Shown one piece after another: positions 1-8,865 of a stretch of DNA of 64,000 bases. Every line of letters starts with the position of its first letter. Within the stretch, counting starts at the first letter, position 1. Source of the DNA: Alkalibacillus silvisoli (lineage in GTDB: Bacteria > Bacillota > Bacilli > Bacillales > Alkalibacillaceae); the NCBI RefSeq assembly GCF_039521975.1, contig NZ_BAAACZ010000024.1, positions 17,724 through 81,723 on the forward strand, read 5' to 3'. Made by a program: the position numbers and the translations under genes. The notes under the pieces are model-generated. The model had not been told where the DNA came from. It ran no database searches and saw only the letters and a program-made list of their open reading frames with translations.

Positions 1-942
1 AATCCCGCATTGATGTTCTGTTATAAATTGTTCCCACTTCTTAAAGTTTGAACAAATAATTGGCAAACCTGCTGCCATATACTCGAAGAATTTCGTCAGT
101 TCCTTCTTTAAGTAATGATCCGTTGGTGGGAAGATTGCAACTCCTGCTAGCCATCCGTCATAAAGGTATGCCTCTTCTATTTCATCTTTCGGGACGTATT
201 CATCAATCCCTTTAAAATGAATCCGATTCTGATTGTCACCTGCTACACCTTTTATTTGGTCTGCAAATGACTTTTTACAATAGCCGATGTAATGCAGTTC
301 AACTTGATCATCTATAACAGGCAACTCCGCGTGCTGAAGAGCCCCACGCTCTAATGTCACATTACCTGTATATAATAGTTTATTAGTTTTAGTATTTCCT
401 AAATCTTCTTTATTTAAAATACGCTTACTAATAATCGGATAATTTAAGATCTCCTGGCCTGTTGGATACTTGTCTTTATAATACTTTTCTGCAATGACTT
501 TCTCCATTTTACGACTGAAGAACTTCTCTACTAGTTTAAAAGTTTTTGAGGCGATTTTCCGCAATGGCTTAGGTAAATATTCCTTTTGAAGCATGGCGGT
601 TTCGTAATCTTCATGAATGTCATAGATTACGGTGTTTCGTTTATTTTTAAGTAACCATGCAACGGGTAGTAGCTCTGGGTCGTGAAAATGGTAATAGTCT
701 GCATTTAATGCTTTTGCCTGTTTGTAAGTTTCAGCTGAGCCTGAAATCATTCGCTTAAATTTATTATGATGCTTAGTCAGTGAGATCGTTTTTAACTGAT
801 TTTCTTTTATATGTTGATTAGCTTCAGGGGCGATTAACGTGACATCATAGCCCGCTTCATGTAATGACTGGCATTGTTTATAGTAAATTCTCGGGTCTAA
901 CGGGTGATGGACCGTTGTTAGGTGTGCGACTTTTAAAGGCAT
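1..942 (-). CDS. Glycosyltransferase family 4 protein, 3' end outside the window
   Basis: I translated this frame by hand; it starts with MPLKVAHLTTVHHPLDPRIY and stays open to base 1, so the C-terminus is missing. The N-terminal pattern (TTVHHPLDPRI, then HFHDPELLP and YDIHEDYE) is that of GT4/GT1-type glycosyltransferases of cell-surface polysaccharide clusters. The FFEYMAAGLPIICSNF segment near the visible end is the donor-sugar nucleotide region of the GT-B fold. The start at 942 has a strong ribosome binding site (AAAGGGGG, 7 bases upstream). It lies downstream of another GT4 gene and ugd, which suggests a role in building a surface polymer. The sugar acceptor cannot be told from sequence. 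Confidence 0.85.
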   Translation of the reverse strand, partial: MPLKVAHLTTVHHPLDPRIYYKQCQSLHEAGYDVTLIAPEANQHIKENQLKTISLTKHHNKFKRMISGSAETYKQAKALNADYYHFHDPELLPVAWLLKNKRNTVIYDIHEDYETAMLQKEYLPKPLRKIASKTFKLVEKFFSRKMEKVIAEKYYKDKYPTGQEILNYPIISKRILNKEDLGNTKTNKLLYTGNVTLERGALQHAELPVIDDQVELHYIGYCKKSFADQIKGVAGDNQNRIHFKGIDEYVPKDEIEEAYLYDGWLAGVAIFPPTDHYLKKELTKFFEYMAAGLPIICSNFKKWEQFITEHQCGI

Positions 943-986
943 GCATCAGCCCCCTTTCTAATCATTAAGCTCTTTATGCGTACGTT

Positions 987-1013
987 GTTGTTATTGTGAA
1001 TCGCTTTCGGTTA
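987..1013. repeat. 27 bp intergenic repeat, left copy
   Basis: A nearly identical sequence recurs at 5268-5293, with one substitution and one single-base indel. The shared core is GTTGTTATTGTGAA followed by CGCTTTCG and TTA. The two copies lie in the same orientation and flank the block GT-ugd-pgcA. In this copy TTGTTA and TAACAA form the ends of an inverted repeat (988-1017). On the minus strand the GAAAGCG part resembles half of a CcpA cre box, but the other half does not fit. Confidence 0.6.
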
Positions 1014-1019
1014 ACAAAG

Positions 1020-2138
1020 TCAATCATTAAATGTATTTAAAATCACATCTTCATAACGCGATACGATTTTTGGTGCGTTGAAGAAGTCTGCGCGTTCTTT
1101 ACCTAATTCAATTCTCTCTTGTATTTGTTCTGGCGCTAATGTCAATACATTAGTCATCGCATCACTAATCGCATGCTCATCGCCAACCTCACATAAGTCA
1201 CCATACCTACCTTCATCTAATACTTCTGAAGGGCCTGACTTACAATTTGTTGAAACAACGGGTGTGCCACTAGCTAATGCTTCAGCAATGACATGACTAA
1301 AGCCTTCATGAATTGATGTTAAGACGAATAAATCTGACTGGTTGAAGAAGATATACGGATTGTCTTGAAATCCGATGAAATGAACGCGATCTTGGATTCC
1401 TAAACTTTCAGCTAAACTGACTAACTCTTCTTCAAGCGGACCTTCACCTAAAATAACAAGCTGTGATTTTACTTGGTCGTTCGTTTTAGCAAATGCTTTT
1501 AATAACGTATGGTGATCTTTTTGTTTAACGAGTCGACCAGCTGTGACAACGACCTTTTCACCTTTATTAAAGATCGGCTTCAAGTGATTGGGTAGAGTTC
1601 CTGATTCAATTTCATTCGTCATATTCACAATATCTAACGGGTTATATACAACTTCTATATCGTTCGGTTTTATTTTATACTTTGTGACTAGGTTTTGTTT
1701 AACCCCTTCTGATAATGAAATAACTTGATCTGTTCGATTATAAAACCGACCATATATGAAGCATTTTAAGTTACCAAGAAACGACCCACCAACGTGGTCT
1801 GCTTCTCTTACAACAACTTTAGCCTCACTAAATGATAACATCTTAGCTAGGATTGCGACCATGTTGTAATTGGGAATCGTACTAAAGATAATGTCTATGC
1901 GTTCTTGTTTAATTAACTTAGCTAACGGCCTAATCCCGTTTCTTAACCTTTTCTGCTCTAGTTTAATAAATTTGACGTCTTCTTTTACGTATTGTTCATA
2001 TTCACCATCATGGTTTAAGGTCACGAGCATGGGTTCGAACTTGTTACGATCAAGGTTATTCATGATGTTTAATAATGTTCTAGCAGCGCCGCCTTTTCCC
2101 ATCGTATAGATGAAAAAGAGTATTTTTTTACGCTTCAT
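1020..2138 (-). CDS. Glycosyltransferase family 4 (GT-B fold)
   Basis: A 372-residue retaining glycosyltransferase of the GT4 family, cytoplasmic or membrane-associated, likely adding a sugar to a lipid-linked or teichoic/capsular polymer. The N-terminus has the glycine-rich FFIYTMGKGGAARTLLNI acceptor-domain motif. The C-terminal half has VVVTAGRLVKQKDHHTLLKA and the donor-binding motif EGFSHVIAEALASGTPVVST, including the E-x7-E glutamates. Length is normal for the family. It ends the ugd-pgcA side of the cluster and is 33 bases from ugd, so it is probably co-transcribed. The linkage and substrate cannot be assigned. Confidence 0.88.
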   Translation of the reverse strand: MKRKKILFFIYTMGKGGAARTLLNIMNNLDRNKFEPMLVTLNHDGEYEQYVKEDVKFIKLEQKRLRNGIRPLAKLIKQERIDIIFSTIPNYNMVAILAKMLSFSEAKVVVREADHVGGSFLGNLKCFIYGRFYNRTDQVISLSEGVKQNLVTKYKIKPNDIEVVYNPLDIVNMTNEIESGTLPNHLKPIFNKGEKVVVTAGRLVKQKDHHTLLKAFAKTNDQVKSQLVILGEGPLEEELVSLAESLGIQDRVHFIGFQDNPYIFFNQSDLFVLTSIHEGFSHVIAEALASGTPVVSTNCKSGPSEVLDEGRYGDLCEVGDEHAISDAMTNVLTLAPEQIQERIELGKERADFFNAPKIVSRYEDVILNTFND

Positions 2139-2171
2139 AATTGTCCATCCTTTTTTAAGGGAAAAGTTTGA

Positions 2172-3461
2172 TTAACGACCGACTGAATAATAAGTCACTT
2201 CACTTATTTCATCTTCTTTATAAATGTTACGTCCATCAAACACAATAGGATTCTCAATGGCTTGGAACGCTTCGTTGTTAAACAAGTCTTTAAACTCATC
2301 CCATTCTGTTAAGATTAAAATCGCATCAACGTCTTTAATCGTCTCTTCTGTATTATTTTGATAGTTAACGCGTTCATCGAGTACTTGCTTGGCATTATCC
2401 ATCGCGATTGGATCATATGCTTTTATATGAGCACCTGCTTCTAGTAATTCTTTTGTCACGATGATCGATGCCGCTTCACGCATATCATCAGTATTAGGCT
2501 TAAACGCTAAACCTAAAACGCCAAATGTCCTACCTTCTAATTTTCCATCAAAATGATCTTTCACTTTATCAACTAATAGACGCTGTTGTTGTGTATTAAC
2601 ATCAACAACTTCGTTTAAAATCTTAAAGTCATAGCCAGCTTGTTTCGCAATATCGACTAATGCTTTTGTATCTTTTGGAAAACAAGAGCCTCCATAGCCA
2701 ATTCCGGCGTTTAAAAATTTATTGCCAATACGCTCATCCATTCCCATTCCTGCTGCTACATCTTCAACATTCGCACCAACACGTTCACAAATGTTAGCCA
2801 CTTCGTTTATAAAGCTTATCTTCGTTGCTAAGAATGCATTCGATGCGTACTTTATCATCTCTGCACTCGCTACGTCCGTTTTATAAACGGGCACATTAAA
2901 TGGACGATTAATCTCTTCAATTGTGTCAGCTGCTTGACTGTCGTCTGCACCAATCACGATCCGGTCACCGTAAAATGTATCATGAATCGCAGAACCTTCG
3001 CGAAGGAACTCCGGATTCGATACAACACTTACGTTAACGCCTTCTTGTTTGTTCGCTTCTAAAATACTTAAAACGTGATGGTTCGTCCCAACTGGTACAG
3101 TACTTTTAGTCACGACGATGATGTCTTGTCGTGCTGTTTCAGCAATTTGTTTCGCGACGGTTTCAACAAATGATAGGTTAGCAGAGCCATCTTCATTCTC
3201 TGGTGTGCCAACTGCAATGTAAGCAACATCTTTATCTTTAAAGCCTTGCTTGTAATCCGTTGTAAATGTTAAATTACCGCTTCTAATATTAGCCTCAAGC
3301 AGCTCTTCTAAACCTGGTTCGTATATGGGGGATTCACCTTGCTTAAGCTTAGCGATCTTCTTCTCATCAATGTCGATACATGTCACGTGATGTCCCACGT
3401 CACTTAAGCATGTTCCTGTTACAAGTCCTACATATCCAGTCCCAACTACTGCAATATTCAT
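2172..3461 (-). CDS. ugd: UDP-glucose 6-dehydrogenase
   Basis: Oxidises UDP-glucose to UDP-glucuronate with two NAD+, giving the acidic sugar for teichuronic acid or capsule. The 429 residues are full length. The N-terminal Rossmann motif is GTGYVGLVTGTCL (residues 7-19). The catalytic cysteine is C260 in GGSCFPKDTKAL. The C-terminal UDP-binding domain carries GLAFKPNTDDMREAAS. Only 3 bases separate it from the phosphoglucomutase gene upstream, and with galU this gives glucose-6-P to glucose-1-P to UDP-glucose to UDP-glucuronate within 5 kb. TuaD is the B. subtilis counterpart, but no other tua gene is visible, so the general name is safer. Confidence 0.95.
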   Translation of the reverse strand: MNIAVVGTGYVGLVTGTCLSDVGHHVTCIDIDEKKIAKLKQGESPIYEPGLEELLEANIRSGNLTFTTDYKQGFKDKDVAYIAVGTPENEDGSANLSFVETVAKQIAETARQDIIVVTKSTVPVGTNHHVLSILEANKQEGVNVSVVSNPEFLREGSAIHDTFYGDRIVIGADDSQAADTIEEINRPFNVPVYKTDVASAEMIKYASNAFLATKISFINEVANICERVGANVEDVAAGMGMDERIGNKFLNAGIGYGGSCFPKDTKALVDIAKQAGYDFKILNEVVDVNTQQQRLLVDKVKDHFDGKLEGRTFGVLGLAFKPNTDDMREAASIIVTKELLEAGAHIKAYDPIAMDNAKQVLDERVNYQNNTEETIKDVDAILILTEWDEFKDLFNNEAFQAIENPIVFDGRNIYKEDEISEVTYYSVGR

Positions 3462-3464
3462 AAG

Positions 3465-5171
3465 TTACACCTCTACCTTTACAAGATTTAAAATCGTTTC
3501 TTTTAATGATTGTAGCTTATCTTGTGCTTCTTGTTCTGTTTCACCTTTAACAGCGAAATAGAATTTAATCTTCGGCTCTGTACCAGATGGCCTTAGGCAG
3601 CACCAAGAATTCTGATCGAATATAAATTTAATCGCATTCGTCTTTGGCAGTTGAATCGTCTCTTCTTCATTTGTCTCGACATTCGTACGCTTTAATGTCG
3701 AATAATCTTCTTTATATTGTAGTTTTAAACCGTCAACATTAAGCTCATTTATTTGTTTAAAGTCTTGTAACATTTGGTTGATCTTCTCTTGCCCAGCCAG
3801 TCCAGCAAGTTTCACTGAATGAAGGTCTTCAAGATAGTAACCATGCTTTCTATAAAGCTGTTGTAAAGCTTCATATAGCGTATAGCCTTGCTTATTCCAG
3901 TAAGCAGCCATCTCAGCTGTCATAACCGTTGCTTGGACGGCATCTTTATCACGAGCAAAAGGCTTAATCAAGCAGCCGTAGCTTTCTTCATAACCGAAGA
4001 CAAATTGCTTCTCATGTGTACTTTCGAATTGTTTAATTTTCTCACTTATAAATTTAAATCCTGTTAAAACATCCTGTGTTTCAACACCATAGCTTTTAGC
4101 AATCGCTCGGCCCATCTCTGAGGTGACGATTGTTTTCACCATGACACCTTGATTAAATTGCTCATGTCGTAAAATATAATCAAGTAGTAGCGCTCCAAGT
4201 TGATTACCGGTTAACACTTGGTACTCGTTTTCATTGTCTTTCACTGCAACACCTAAACGATCGGCATCTGGGTCAGTCGCAATTAATAGATCTGCTAAAA
4301 CTTCTTCACCATACTCAATCGCCTTCGTAAATGCTTGGTGTTCTTCAGGGTTTGGTGAGGCGACTGTCGTGAAGTTGGGATCAGCTATGACTTGTTCTTT
4401 AACAAGTGTTAAATTTGTAAACCCTTGTTGTTTTAAACCACGTTCAACTAGTGATGTAGCCGTTCCGTGAAGCGGTGTGAAGACAATATTTAAGTCATCT
4501 TTAGGCATGTCATGGTCATAAGCCATTGACTCAAGCTTCTTTAAATAAGCTTGGTCGACTTCATCTTCTAACCATTTTAGTAGGTTTTGTGCGTTCAGTT
4601 CTTGTTCTGATAAAACAGGAATATTCAACTCATTGTCTACACTTTTTACCAGTTCCATCAACTCTTCTGAAGGTTCTAATGGTAACTGACCGCCATCTTC
4701 GTTATACACTTTAAAACCATTATATTCTGGCGGGTTATGACTTGCTGTAATCATGACTCCGTTAGCTGTTTTTAAATGTCTTACAGCAAATGATAAAAGT
4801 GGTGTTGGACGAATATCTGTAAATAGGTAAGTCTTAATGCCGTGAACGCCCATCACTTTTGCGATTTCAAGTGCGAATGATTTCGACATATGACGCGGGT
4901 CATGGGCGACGACAACGCCCTTCCTTTTCCATTCTTCGCCTTTCTCTTCAATATGTAATGCAAGCCCTTTAGCTGCTTTACGAATCGTATAAACGTTCAT
5001 TCGGTTGATTCCTGGACCTAACTCCCCGCGCATACCACCTGTTCCAAATGAGATCGGCTTATGGAAGGCTTCTTCTTGTTCTGTATCATTCAAGTTTTGT
5101 AATTGTTGTTTTAATGTTGATTCTAATTGTTCAAAATTCATCCATCTTTGGTAATGCTCTTTCCATTCCAT
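3465..5171 (-). CDS. pgcA: Phosphoglucomutase / phosphomannomutase
   Basis: Interconverts glucose-6-phosphate and glucose-1-phosphate; the 568-residue length fits the PgcA (YhxB) type of Firmicutes. Visible motifs are the phosphoserine loop TASHNPPEYNGFKVY with S144, the metal loop DPDADR at 300-305, the sugar-binding GYEESYG, and the C-terminal phosphate-binding RPSGTEPKIKFYF. It lies directly before ugd. In B. subtilis the equivalent gene is unlinked to ugd, so this tight pairing suggests a dedicated UDP-sugar supply line. No upstream partner is within 370 bases, so a promoter should lie in 5172-5549, although I could not pick one with confidence. Confidence 0.93.
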   Translation of the reverse strand: MEWKEHYQRWMNFEQLESTLKQQLQNLNDTEQEEAFHKPISFGTGGMRGELGPGINRMNVYTIRKAAKGLALHIEEKGEEWKRKGVVVAHDPRHMSKSFALEIAKVMGVHGIKTYLFTDIRPTPLLSFAVRHLKTANGVMITASHNPPEYNGFKVYNEDGGQLPLEPSEELMELVKSVDNELNIPVLSEQELNAQNLLKWLEDEVDQAYLKKLESMAYDHDMPKDDLNIVFTPLHGTATSLVERGLKQQGFTNLTLVKEQVIADPNFTTVASPNPEEHQAFTKAIEYGEEVLADLLIATDPDADRLGVAVKDNENEYQVLTGNQLGALLLDYILRHEQFNQGVMVKTIVTSEMGRAIAKSYGVETQDVLTGFKFISEKIKQFESTHEKQFVFGYEESYGCLIKPFARDKDAVQATVMTAEMAAYWNKQGYTLYEALQQLYRKHGYYLEDLHSVKLAGLAGQEKINQMLQDFKQINELNVDGLKLQYKEDYSTLKRTNVETNEEETIQLPKTNAIKFIFDQNSWCCLRPSGTEPKIKFYFAVKGETEQEAQDKLQSLKETILNLVKVEV

Positions 5172-5267
5172 TTAGATGACACCCCTATTCCTTTTTGCTT
5201 ATCATTCCCAAACTTTAATTATACTATTTTCTGTTGGGTTATGTAATTAGCTTTGTTAAAGTCCGTA

Positions 5268-5293
5268 GTTGTTATTGTGAACCGCTTTCGTTA
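5268..5293. repeat. 27 bp intergenic repeat, right copy
   Basis: Second copy of the sequence at 987-1013, same orientation, sharing GTTGTTATTGTGAA, then CCGCTTTCG and TTA. A further GAAAGCG lies just beyond it on the minus strand (around 5297-5303), again resembling half a catabolite-response element. Confidence 0.6.
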
Positions 5294-5427
5294 GACGCTT
5301 TCACCCACGGGCACAAGTGTAACAACTGCTCAAACTTCCCTACGGTCGTTTGTCGCAGTGTTTTCATTACCAGAACACGGGCTCTGGGGCCACCTCGGCA
5401 AAGAAAACATCTAAGTTACCAACAAAA

Positions 5428-5454
5428 CCCCCATGATTATAGCCATTGGGGGTC
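5428..5454. terminator. Bidirectional terminator downstream of galU
   Basis: ACCCCCA (5428-5434) pairs with TGGGGGT (5448-5454) around a 13-base loop. On the minus strand the stem is followed by TTTTG, and on the plus strand by CTTTTG. It is placed to end the galU transcript. Confidence 0.7.
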
Positions 5455-5549
5455 TTTTGCTTTTATGACATTTCATCCTGTCCGAAAGCCCCCACTTCAA
5501 AACTCCAAGTAACTGGGAGATGAGGCTTCATGTAATGAAAGTTTTCACT

Positions 5550-6428
5550 TTATTTGACTCGTTCTTTTTCGACAATTTCTTCTAAAAATGGTAATAAGTC
5601 TTCACGAATATCTTCACGTTCTAAAGACATTTCGATCATTGTTTTTAAGAAGCCTTTGATTTCACCAACGTCATAACGGCGTCCAGCAAAGTCATACGCA
5701 TAGACAGACTGTGATTCGTTAAGGCGCTGAATCGCATCAGTTAATTGAATTTCATTACCTGCTCCAATTTCTTGGTCATCTAAGTAACCCATAATCTCCG
5801 GGTTTAAAACATAACGACCCATGATCGCAAGGTTTGAAGGCTCTTGTCCTATAGATGGCTTTTCAACAAATTGCTTAACCTTGTATAAGCGGCCGTCTTT
5901 TTCTAATGGGTCAATAATACCGTAACGGTCTGTTTCACCATCTGGGACGGTTTGAACACCGATGATTGATTTTCCTGTTTCGTTGTATTGGTTAATCAAC
6001 TGTTTTAAACCTGGTGTTTCTGAGCGAACAATATCATCACCTAATAAAACGGCAAATGGGTCATCGCCGATAAATTTACGAGCGCACCATACAGCATGGC
6101 CTAATCCTTTAGGCTCTTTTTGACGGATATAGTGGATATCGACGTTTGATGATTTTTTAACTTTTTCTAGTAAGTCATATTTTTCTTTCTGTTCAAGTGT
6201 TTCTTCAAGTTCTAACGAATGGTCGAAATGGTCTTCAATTGCTCGTTTACCTTTACCTGTTACGATAATAATATCTTCAATTCCTGAATCTATTGCCTCT
6301 TCAACGATATACTGAATGGTTGGCTTATCGACAATTGGAAGCATTTCTTTCGGTAATGCTTTAGTCGCTGGTAAGAAGCGTGTCCCTAACCCAGCAGCTG
6401 GAATGATCGCTTTTTTAATTTTAGACAT
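5550..6428 (-). CDS. galU: UTP-glucose-1-phosphate uridylyltransferase
   Basis: Makes UDP-glucose from UTP and glucose-1-phosphate, the precursor for glycolipid, teichoic acid glucosylation and, via ugd, UDP-glucuronate. The 292 residues match GalU/GtaB. The nucleotide-binding signature AAGLGTRFLPATKALPKEML is at the N-terminus, and ILPIVDKPTIQY-like, LGDD and VEKPS segments follow as expected of nucleotidyltransferases. It is transcribed apart from pgcA-ugd, because a terminator lies between them. Neighbouring LCP and glycosyltransferase genes support a cell-envelope role. Confidence 0.95.
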   Translation of the reverse strand: MSKIKKAIIPAAGLGTRFLPATKALPKEMLPIVDKPTIQYIVEEAIDSGIEDIIIVTGKGKRAIEDHFDHSLELEETLEQKEKYDLLEKVKKSSNVDIHYIRQKEPKGLGHAVWCARKFIGDDPFAVLLGDDIVRSETPGLKQLINQYNETGKSIIGVQTVPDGETDRYGIIDPLEKDGRLYKVKQFVEKPSIGQEPSNLAIMGRYVLNPEIMGYLDDQEIGAGNEIQLTDAIQRLNESQSVYAYDFAGRRYDVGEIKGFLKTMIEMSLEREDIREDLLPFLEEIVEKERVK

Positions 6429-6511
6429 GTTAAAACCTCGCTTAATTTATGTTTTTAACGTTTCAATATTTTAACAGACCTAATTGCATCAGACAAAGTA
6501 TGCTTAATATA

Positions 6512-7453
6512 TTAATTCGCTTCCATATGATTATTTATGACATTTTGGATGCGATTTCTTTCTTCACCTGAAACGATATAATACCATATGCCATCGATAC
6601 GATCGCCACTTCCGCTTATTTCTTCACGGACCGTTTCATCGCGAGTGCCTCGATAGTTCATGAACAGTTGACGCATTTCATTCATTTGCATATTCGTTTC
6701 AACGTTATCTCCAGCAGCTTCTAATACATTATCAATTCTTGTAAATGAATCAAAAGACATTACTTCTTGCACCATGGCATCAATGATCATTTGTTGGCGG
6801 TCGTTTCGGCCTAAATCACCACGCGGGTCTTCACTACGCATACGCGAAAACTCTAATGCCTCAGAACCACTTAGATGAAGCTCACCTTCAGGGAATTCAT
6901 ATCCCCCTTGTGTGAAGGCCATATTGTTATTAACAGATACGCCACCTAAAGCATCAACACCGTCTTGTAAACCTTCCATGTTAACATGAGAATAGAAATG
7001 GATTGTTGTATCTAAAAAGTTTTCCACTGATTGAACAGCTAAGTCTGAACCACCAAAAGCATAGGCATGATTGATTTTGTCCATGCCACGACCTGGAATT
7101 TCTACTCGTGTATCACGTGGAATACTAAACATAAGCATTTCATTCGTATCAGGGTTTAACGAAGCGAAAACAATCGTATCAGAACGACCTGTATCACCTT
7201 CACGCGAGTCGATTCCTAATAATAAGACGTTAATCGTATCGCGATCTTGCAAACGATTTTCAACCTCTTCTCGCTTTTCTTGATCTGATTCGAGTGGTGT
7301 ATACATCGAAGAAACTGTGTCACTTAACTGATTATATAAATATAAACCATAACCACCTATTAATAAGACTAGAACACCGATAATAGATAGTGTGATTTTA
7401 AGTCCTTTTCGTTTTCCTTTTGTTTTCTTCTTTTTTTCCATACGACTGCTCAT
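6512..7453 (-). CDS. LytR-CpsA-Psr (LCP) family glycopolymer ligase
   Basis: Attaches teichoic or capsular polymers from lipid carrier to peptidoglycan, outside the membrane. The 313 residues show a basic cytoplasmic start (MEKKKKTKGKRKGLK), one membrane segment at about 20-42, then the LCP domain with NVLLLGIDSREGDTGRSDTI, FSIPRDTRVEI and MDKINHAYAFGG, which carry the conserved Asp/Arg residues that bind pyrophosphate. RMRSEDPRGDLGRNDRQQ is the second LCP signature. It is upstream of galU and fits the polysaccharide cluster. Which TagT/U/V paralogue it matches cannot be decided here. Confidence 0.92.
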   Translation of the reverse strand: MSSRMEKKKKTKGKRKGLKITLSIIGVLVLLIGGYGLYLYNQLSDTVSSMYTPLESDQEKREEVENRLQDRDTINVLLLGIDSREGDTGRSDTIVFASLNPDTNEMLMFSIPRDTRVEIPGRGMDKINHAYAFGGSDLAVQSVENFLDTTIHFYSHVNMEGLQDGVDALGGVSVNNNMAFTQGGYEFPEGELHLSGSEALEFSRMRSEDPRGDLGRNDRQQMIIDAMVQEVMSFDSFTRIDNVLEAAGDNVETNMQMNEMRQLFMNYRGTRDETVREEISGSGDRIDGIWYYIVSGEERNRIQNVINNHMEAN

Positions 7454-7577
7454 AAATACTCAACCCTTCTGTAAAATTTAACTATTGACATTATACTACA
7501 TAATTTAGCCTATAAAATTAAAATCTGATTAAATTTTTCTAAGAAAGTACTTATATTAATTGGTTCATTTTAGTGGA

Positions 7578-7706
7578 AACGCTGTTAATGAGGTGATTCG
7601 CTCTTAAATCGAGAGTTTCGCTCTTTTAATGAGATTTTCGCTGTTAAATTGAGATTTTCGCTCATTTAATGAGATTTTCGCTCTTAAATCAAGATTTCCG
7701 CTCTAT
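7578..7706. repeat. Tandem array A, about six 20 bp units
   Basis: Six units are aligned on TTCGCT at 7597, 7617, 7637, 7657, 7677 and (as TCCGCT) 7697, spaced exactly 20 bases apart. A typical unit is TTCGCTCTTAAATTGAGATT. A weaker copy precedes them near 7578. The last unit runs into the stop codon of the EAL gene. Units adjoin without spacers, and the 20 bp period is not a multiple of three, so the array is not coding. Confidence 0.9.
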
Positions 7707-8416
7707 TGATTAATCGGCAGCGGCATCCCTAAGTAATATCCTTGTGCCATTTCAATGTTTAACTGTCGTGCTGCTTCTAATGTTGAGGTTGTTTCAATGC
7801 CTTCTAGTATTAATTGTGTATTGGTGATTTGACAATATTGCTGTAGGGATTCGAGCGTTTTTTGTTTTAACGTTGAGCGGTGAATCTCTTCAGAGAAGCC
7901 CCGGTCCACCTTCAAGATATCCGGATCAAGGTCCAAAATTGTTATAAATGAAGATGCGCCATTTCCTATATTGTCTAATGCAATTTGATACCCCTCTTCT
8001 TTCAACAATTGGACAGATTGTTGCAGCTCTTTAGGTGTTATGACTACTTGTGGCTCGTTGATTTCTATTACTAATTTTCCCCGGTCTAAGTTGTTGTTCT
8101 CTACTTCACGGTTAATAAACTGACAAAAGTCCTTATTTAATAAAGTAGCTGGGAAAATATTGATATATAATTTTAAGTCTTGGTCATGGAGTGTCGATTG
8201 AAACGTTTGAATAGCTTTTTGAATTGATAGTTTTTCCAATTCGTACAGCCATCCCTTATTTGAAGCTTGTCGAAAAGTGGTTAGTGGGTTGGGTGTTAAA
8301 CTAGACCTAAATAAAGCCTCAAATCCTATTATGTCAGAACTTTGTATATTACAAATTGGTTGGAAGGAATGATTAAATTGTCGCTCTTGTAATATCACTC
8401 TTTTTTCATTACTCAT
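7703..8416 (-). CDS. EAL-domain protein (c-di-GMP phosphodiesterase-like)
   Basis: A stand-alone EAL domain of about 237 residues, with no membrane or sensor domain. EAL enzymes hydrolyse cyclic di-GMP to pGpG. The metal and substrate motifs are mostly present: FEALFR, INIFPATL, LVIEINE, LKVDRGF, LILEGIET and AQGYYLGMPL. However, the usual DDFGxG loop reads LDNIGNG, so the second Asp is Asn, which could weaken metal binding. I chose the ATG at 8416 because GGGGGTGAAAGG lies just before it; the longer frame to 8434 overlaps this ribosome site. It may be a weak enzyme or a c-di-GMP receptor. Confidence 0.85.
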   Translation of the reverse strand: MSNEKRVILQERQFNHSFQPICNIQSSDIIGFEALFRSSLTPNPLTTFRQASNKGWLYELEKLSIQKAIQTFQSTLHDQDLKLYINIFPATLLNKDFCQFINREVENNNLDRGKLVIEINEPQVVITPKELQQSVQLLKEEGYQIALDNIGNGASSFITILDLDPDILKVDRGFSEEIHRSTLKQKTLESLQQYCQITNTQLILEGIETTSTLEAARQLNIEMAQGYYLGMPLPINQ

Positions 8417-8591
8417 AATACCTTTCACCCCCACTAATCAGTTATTTCGAATTACTTTTATTTTAATTCATTTTACTTACACATACAACATAACTAGACA
8501 AAATTTAACAGGTTTGTAGTCATAGAATATGAAAAATCGACAACCCACTAAAAACTATAGTAATATTATAGTATTGAAGGAGTTGATACTA

Positions 8592-8774
8592 ATGGATAAG
8601 AGAAAGCTTCAGATTGGCTGCCTCATATATATAGTGTTTGGTGTTTTTATTACAACCATGTATTTTACTTTTACAGATGGTGATTTGTTTCGAAGTTACT
8701 TTGACTGGACAGATTTGTTTGATGCGTTTTTTGGTTCTGTTCATGCATTTGACAACAACCCCTTCAACACATAA
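8592..8774 (+). CDS. Small single-pass membrane protein, unknown function
   Basis: Sixty residues starting MDKRKLQIGCLIYIVFGVFI, with a basic start, one hydrophobic segment (about 8-25) and an acidic/aromatic tail rich in Phe and Asp. The ATG at 8592 has GAAGGAG at a good distance upstream; an in-frame ATG at 8529 lacks such a site. A strong terminator follows at once, which supports a real one-gene transcript. I do not recognise the family. Confidence 0.6.
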   Translation: MDKRKLQIGCLIYIVFGVFITTMYFTFTDGDLFRSYFDWTDLFDAFFGSVHAFDNNPFNT

Positions 8775-8814
8775 AAAGCCTTGGCACACCTTAATTTGGC
8801 GCCAAGGCTTTTTT
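8773..8814. terminator. Bidirectional terminator
   Basis: AAAAAGCCTTGGC at 8773-8785 pairs with GCCAAGGCTTTTTT at 8801-8814, with T runs in both directions. It follows the small membrane-protein gene on the plus strand and also faces the 3' end of the RND gene. Confidence 0.85.
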
Positions 8815-8865
8815 GTTTAACTATTTATCCCACTGCGGAATTTTTCAAAAACCACACCTTATCCA

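Larger units (their letters stand above)
5172..5549. other. Gene-free interval between pgcA and galU
   Basis: This 378-base stretch holds the right copy of the 27 bp repeat (5268-5293), which forms one end of a possible stem-loop: AGTTGTTA at 5267-5274 is matched exactly by TAACAACT at 5320-5327. A two-way terminator follows at 5428-5454. The GC-rich segment 5320-5420 is unlike the surrounding intergenic DNA and may be the remnant of a repeat element or decayed gene. I recognised no protein in any frame. Confidence 0.4.

Noticed and set aside
5234..5512. A 92-residue plus-strand frame between pgcA and galU
   Set aside because: No ribosome site, crosses the galU terminator, and has no recognisable motif; more likely a repeat remnant.
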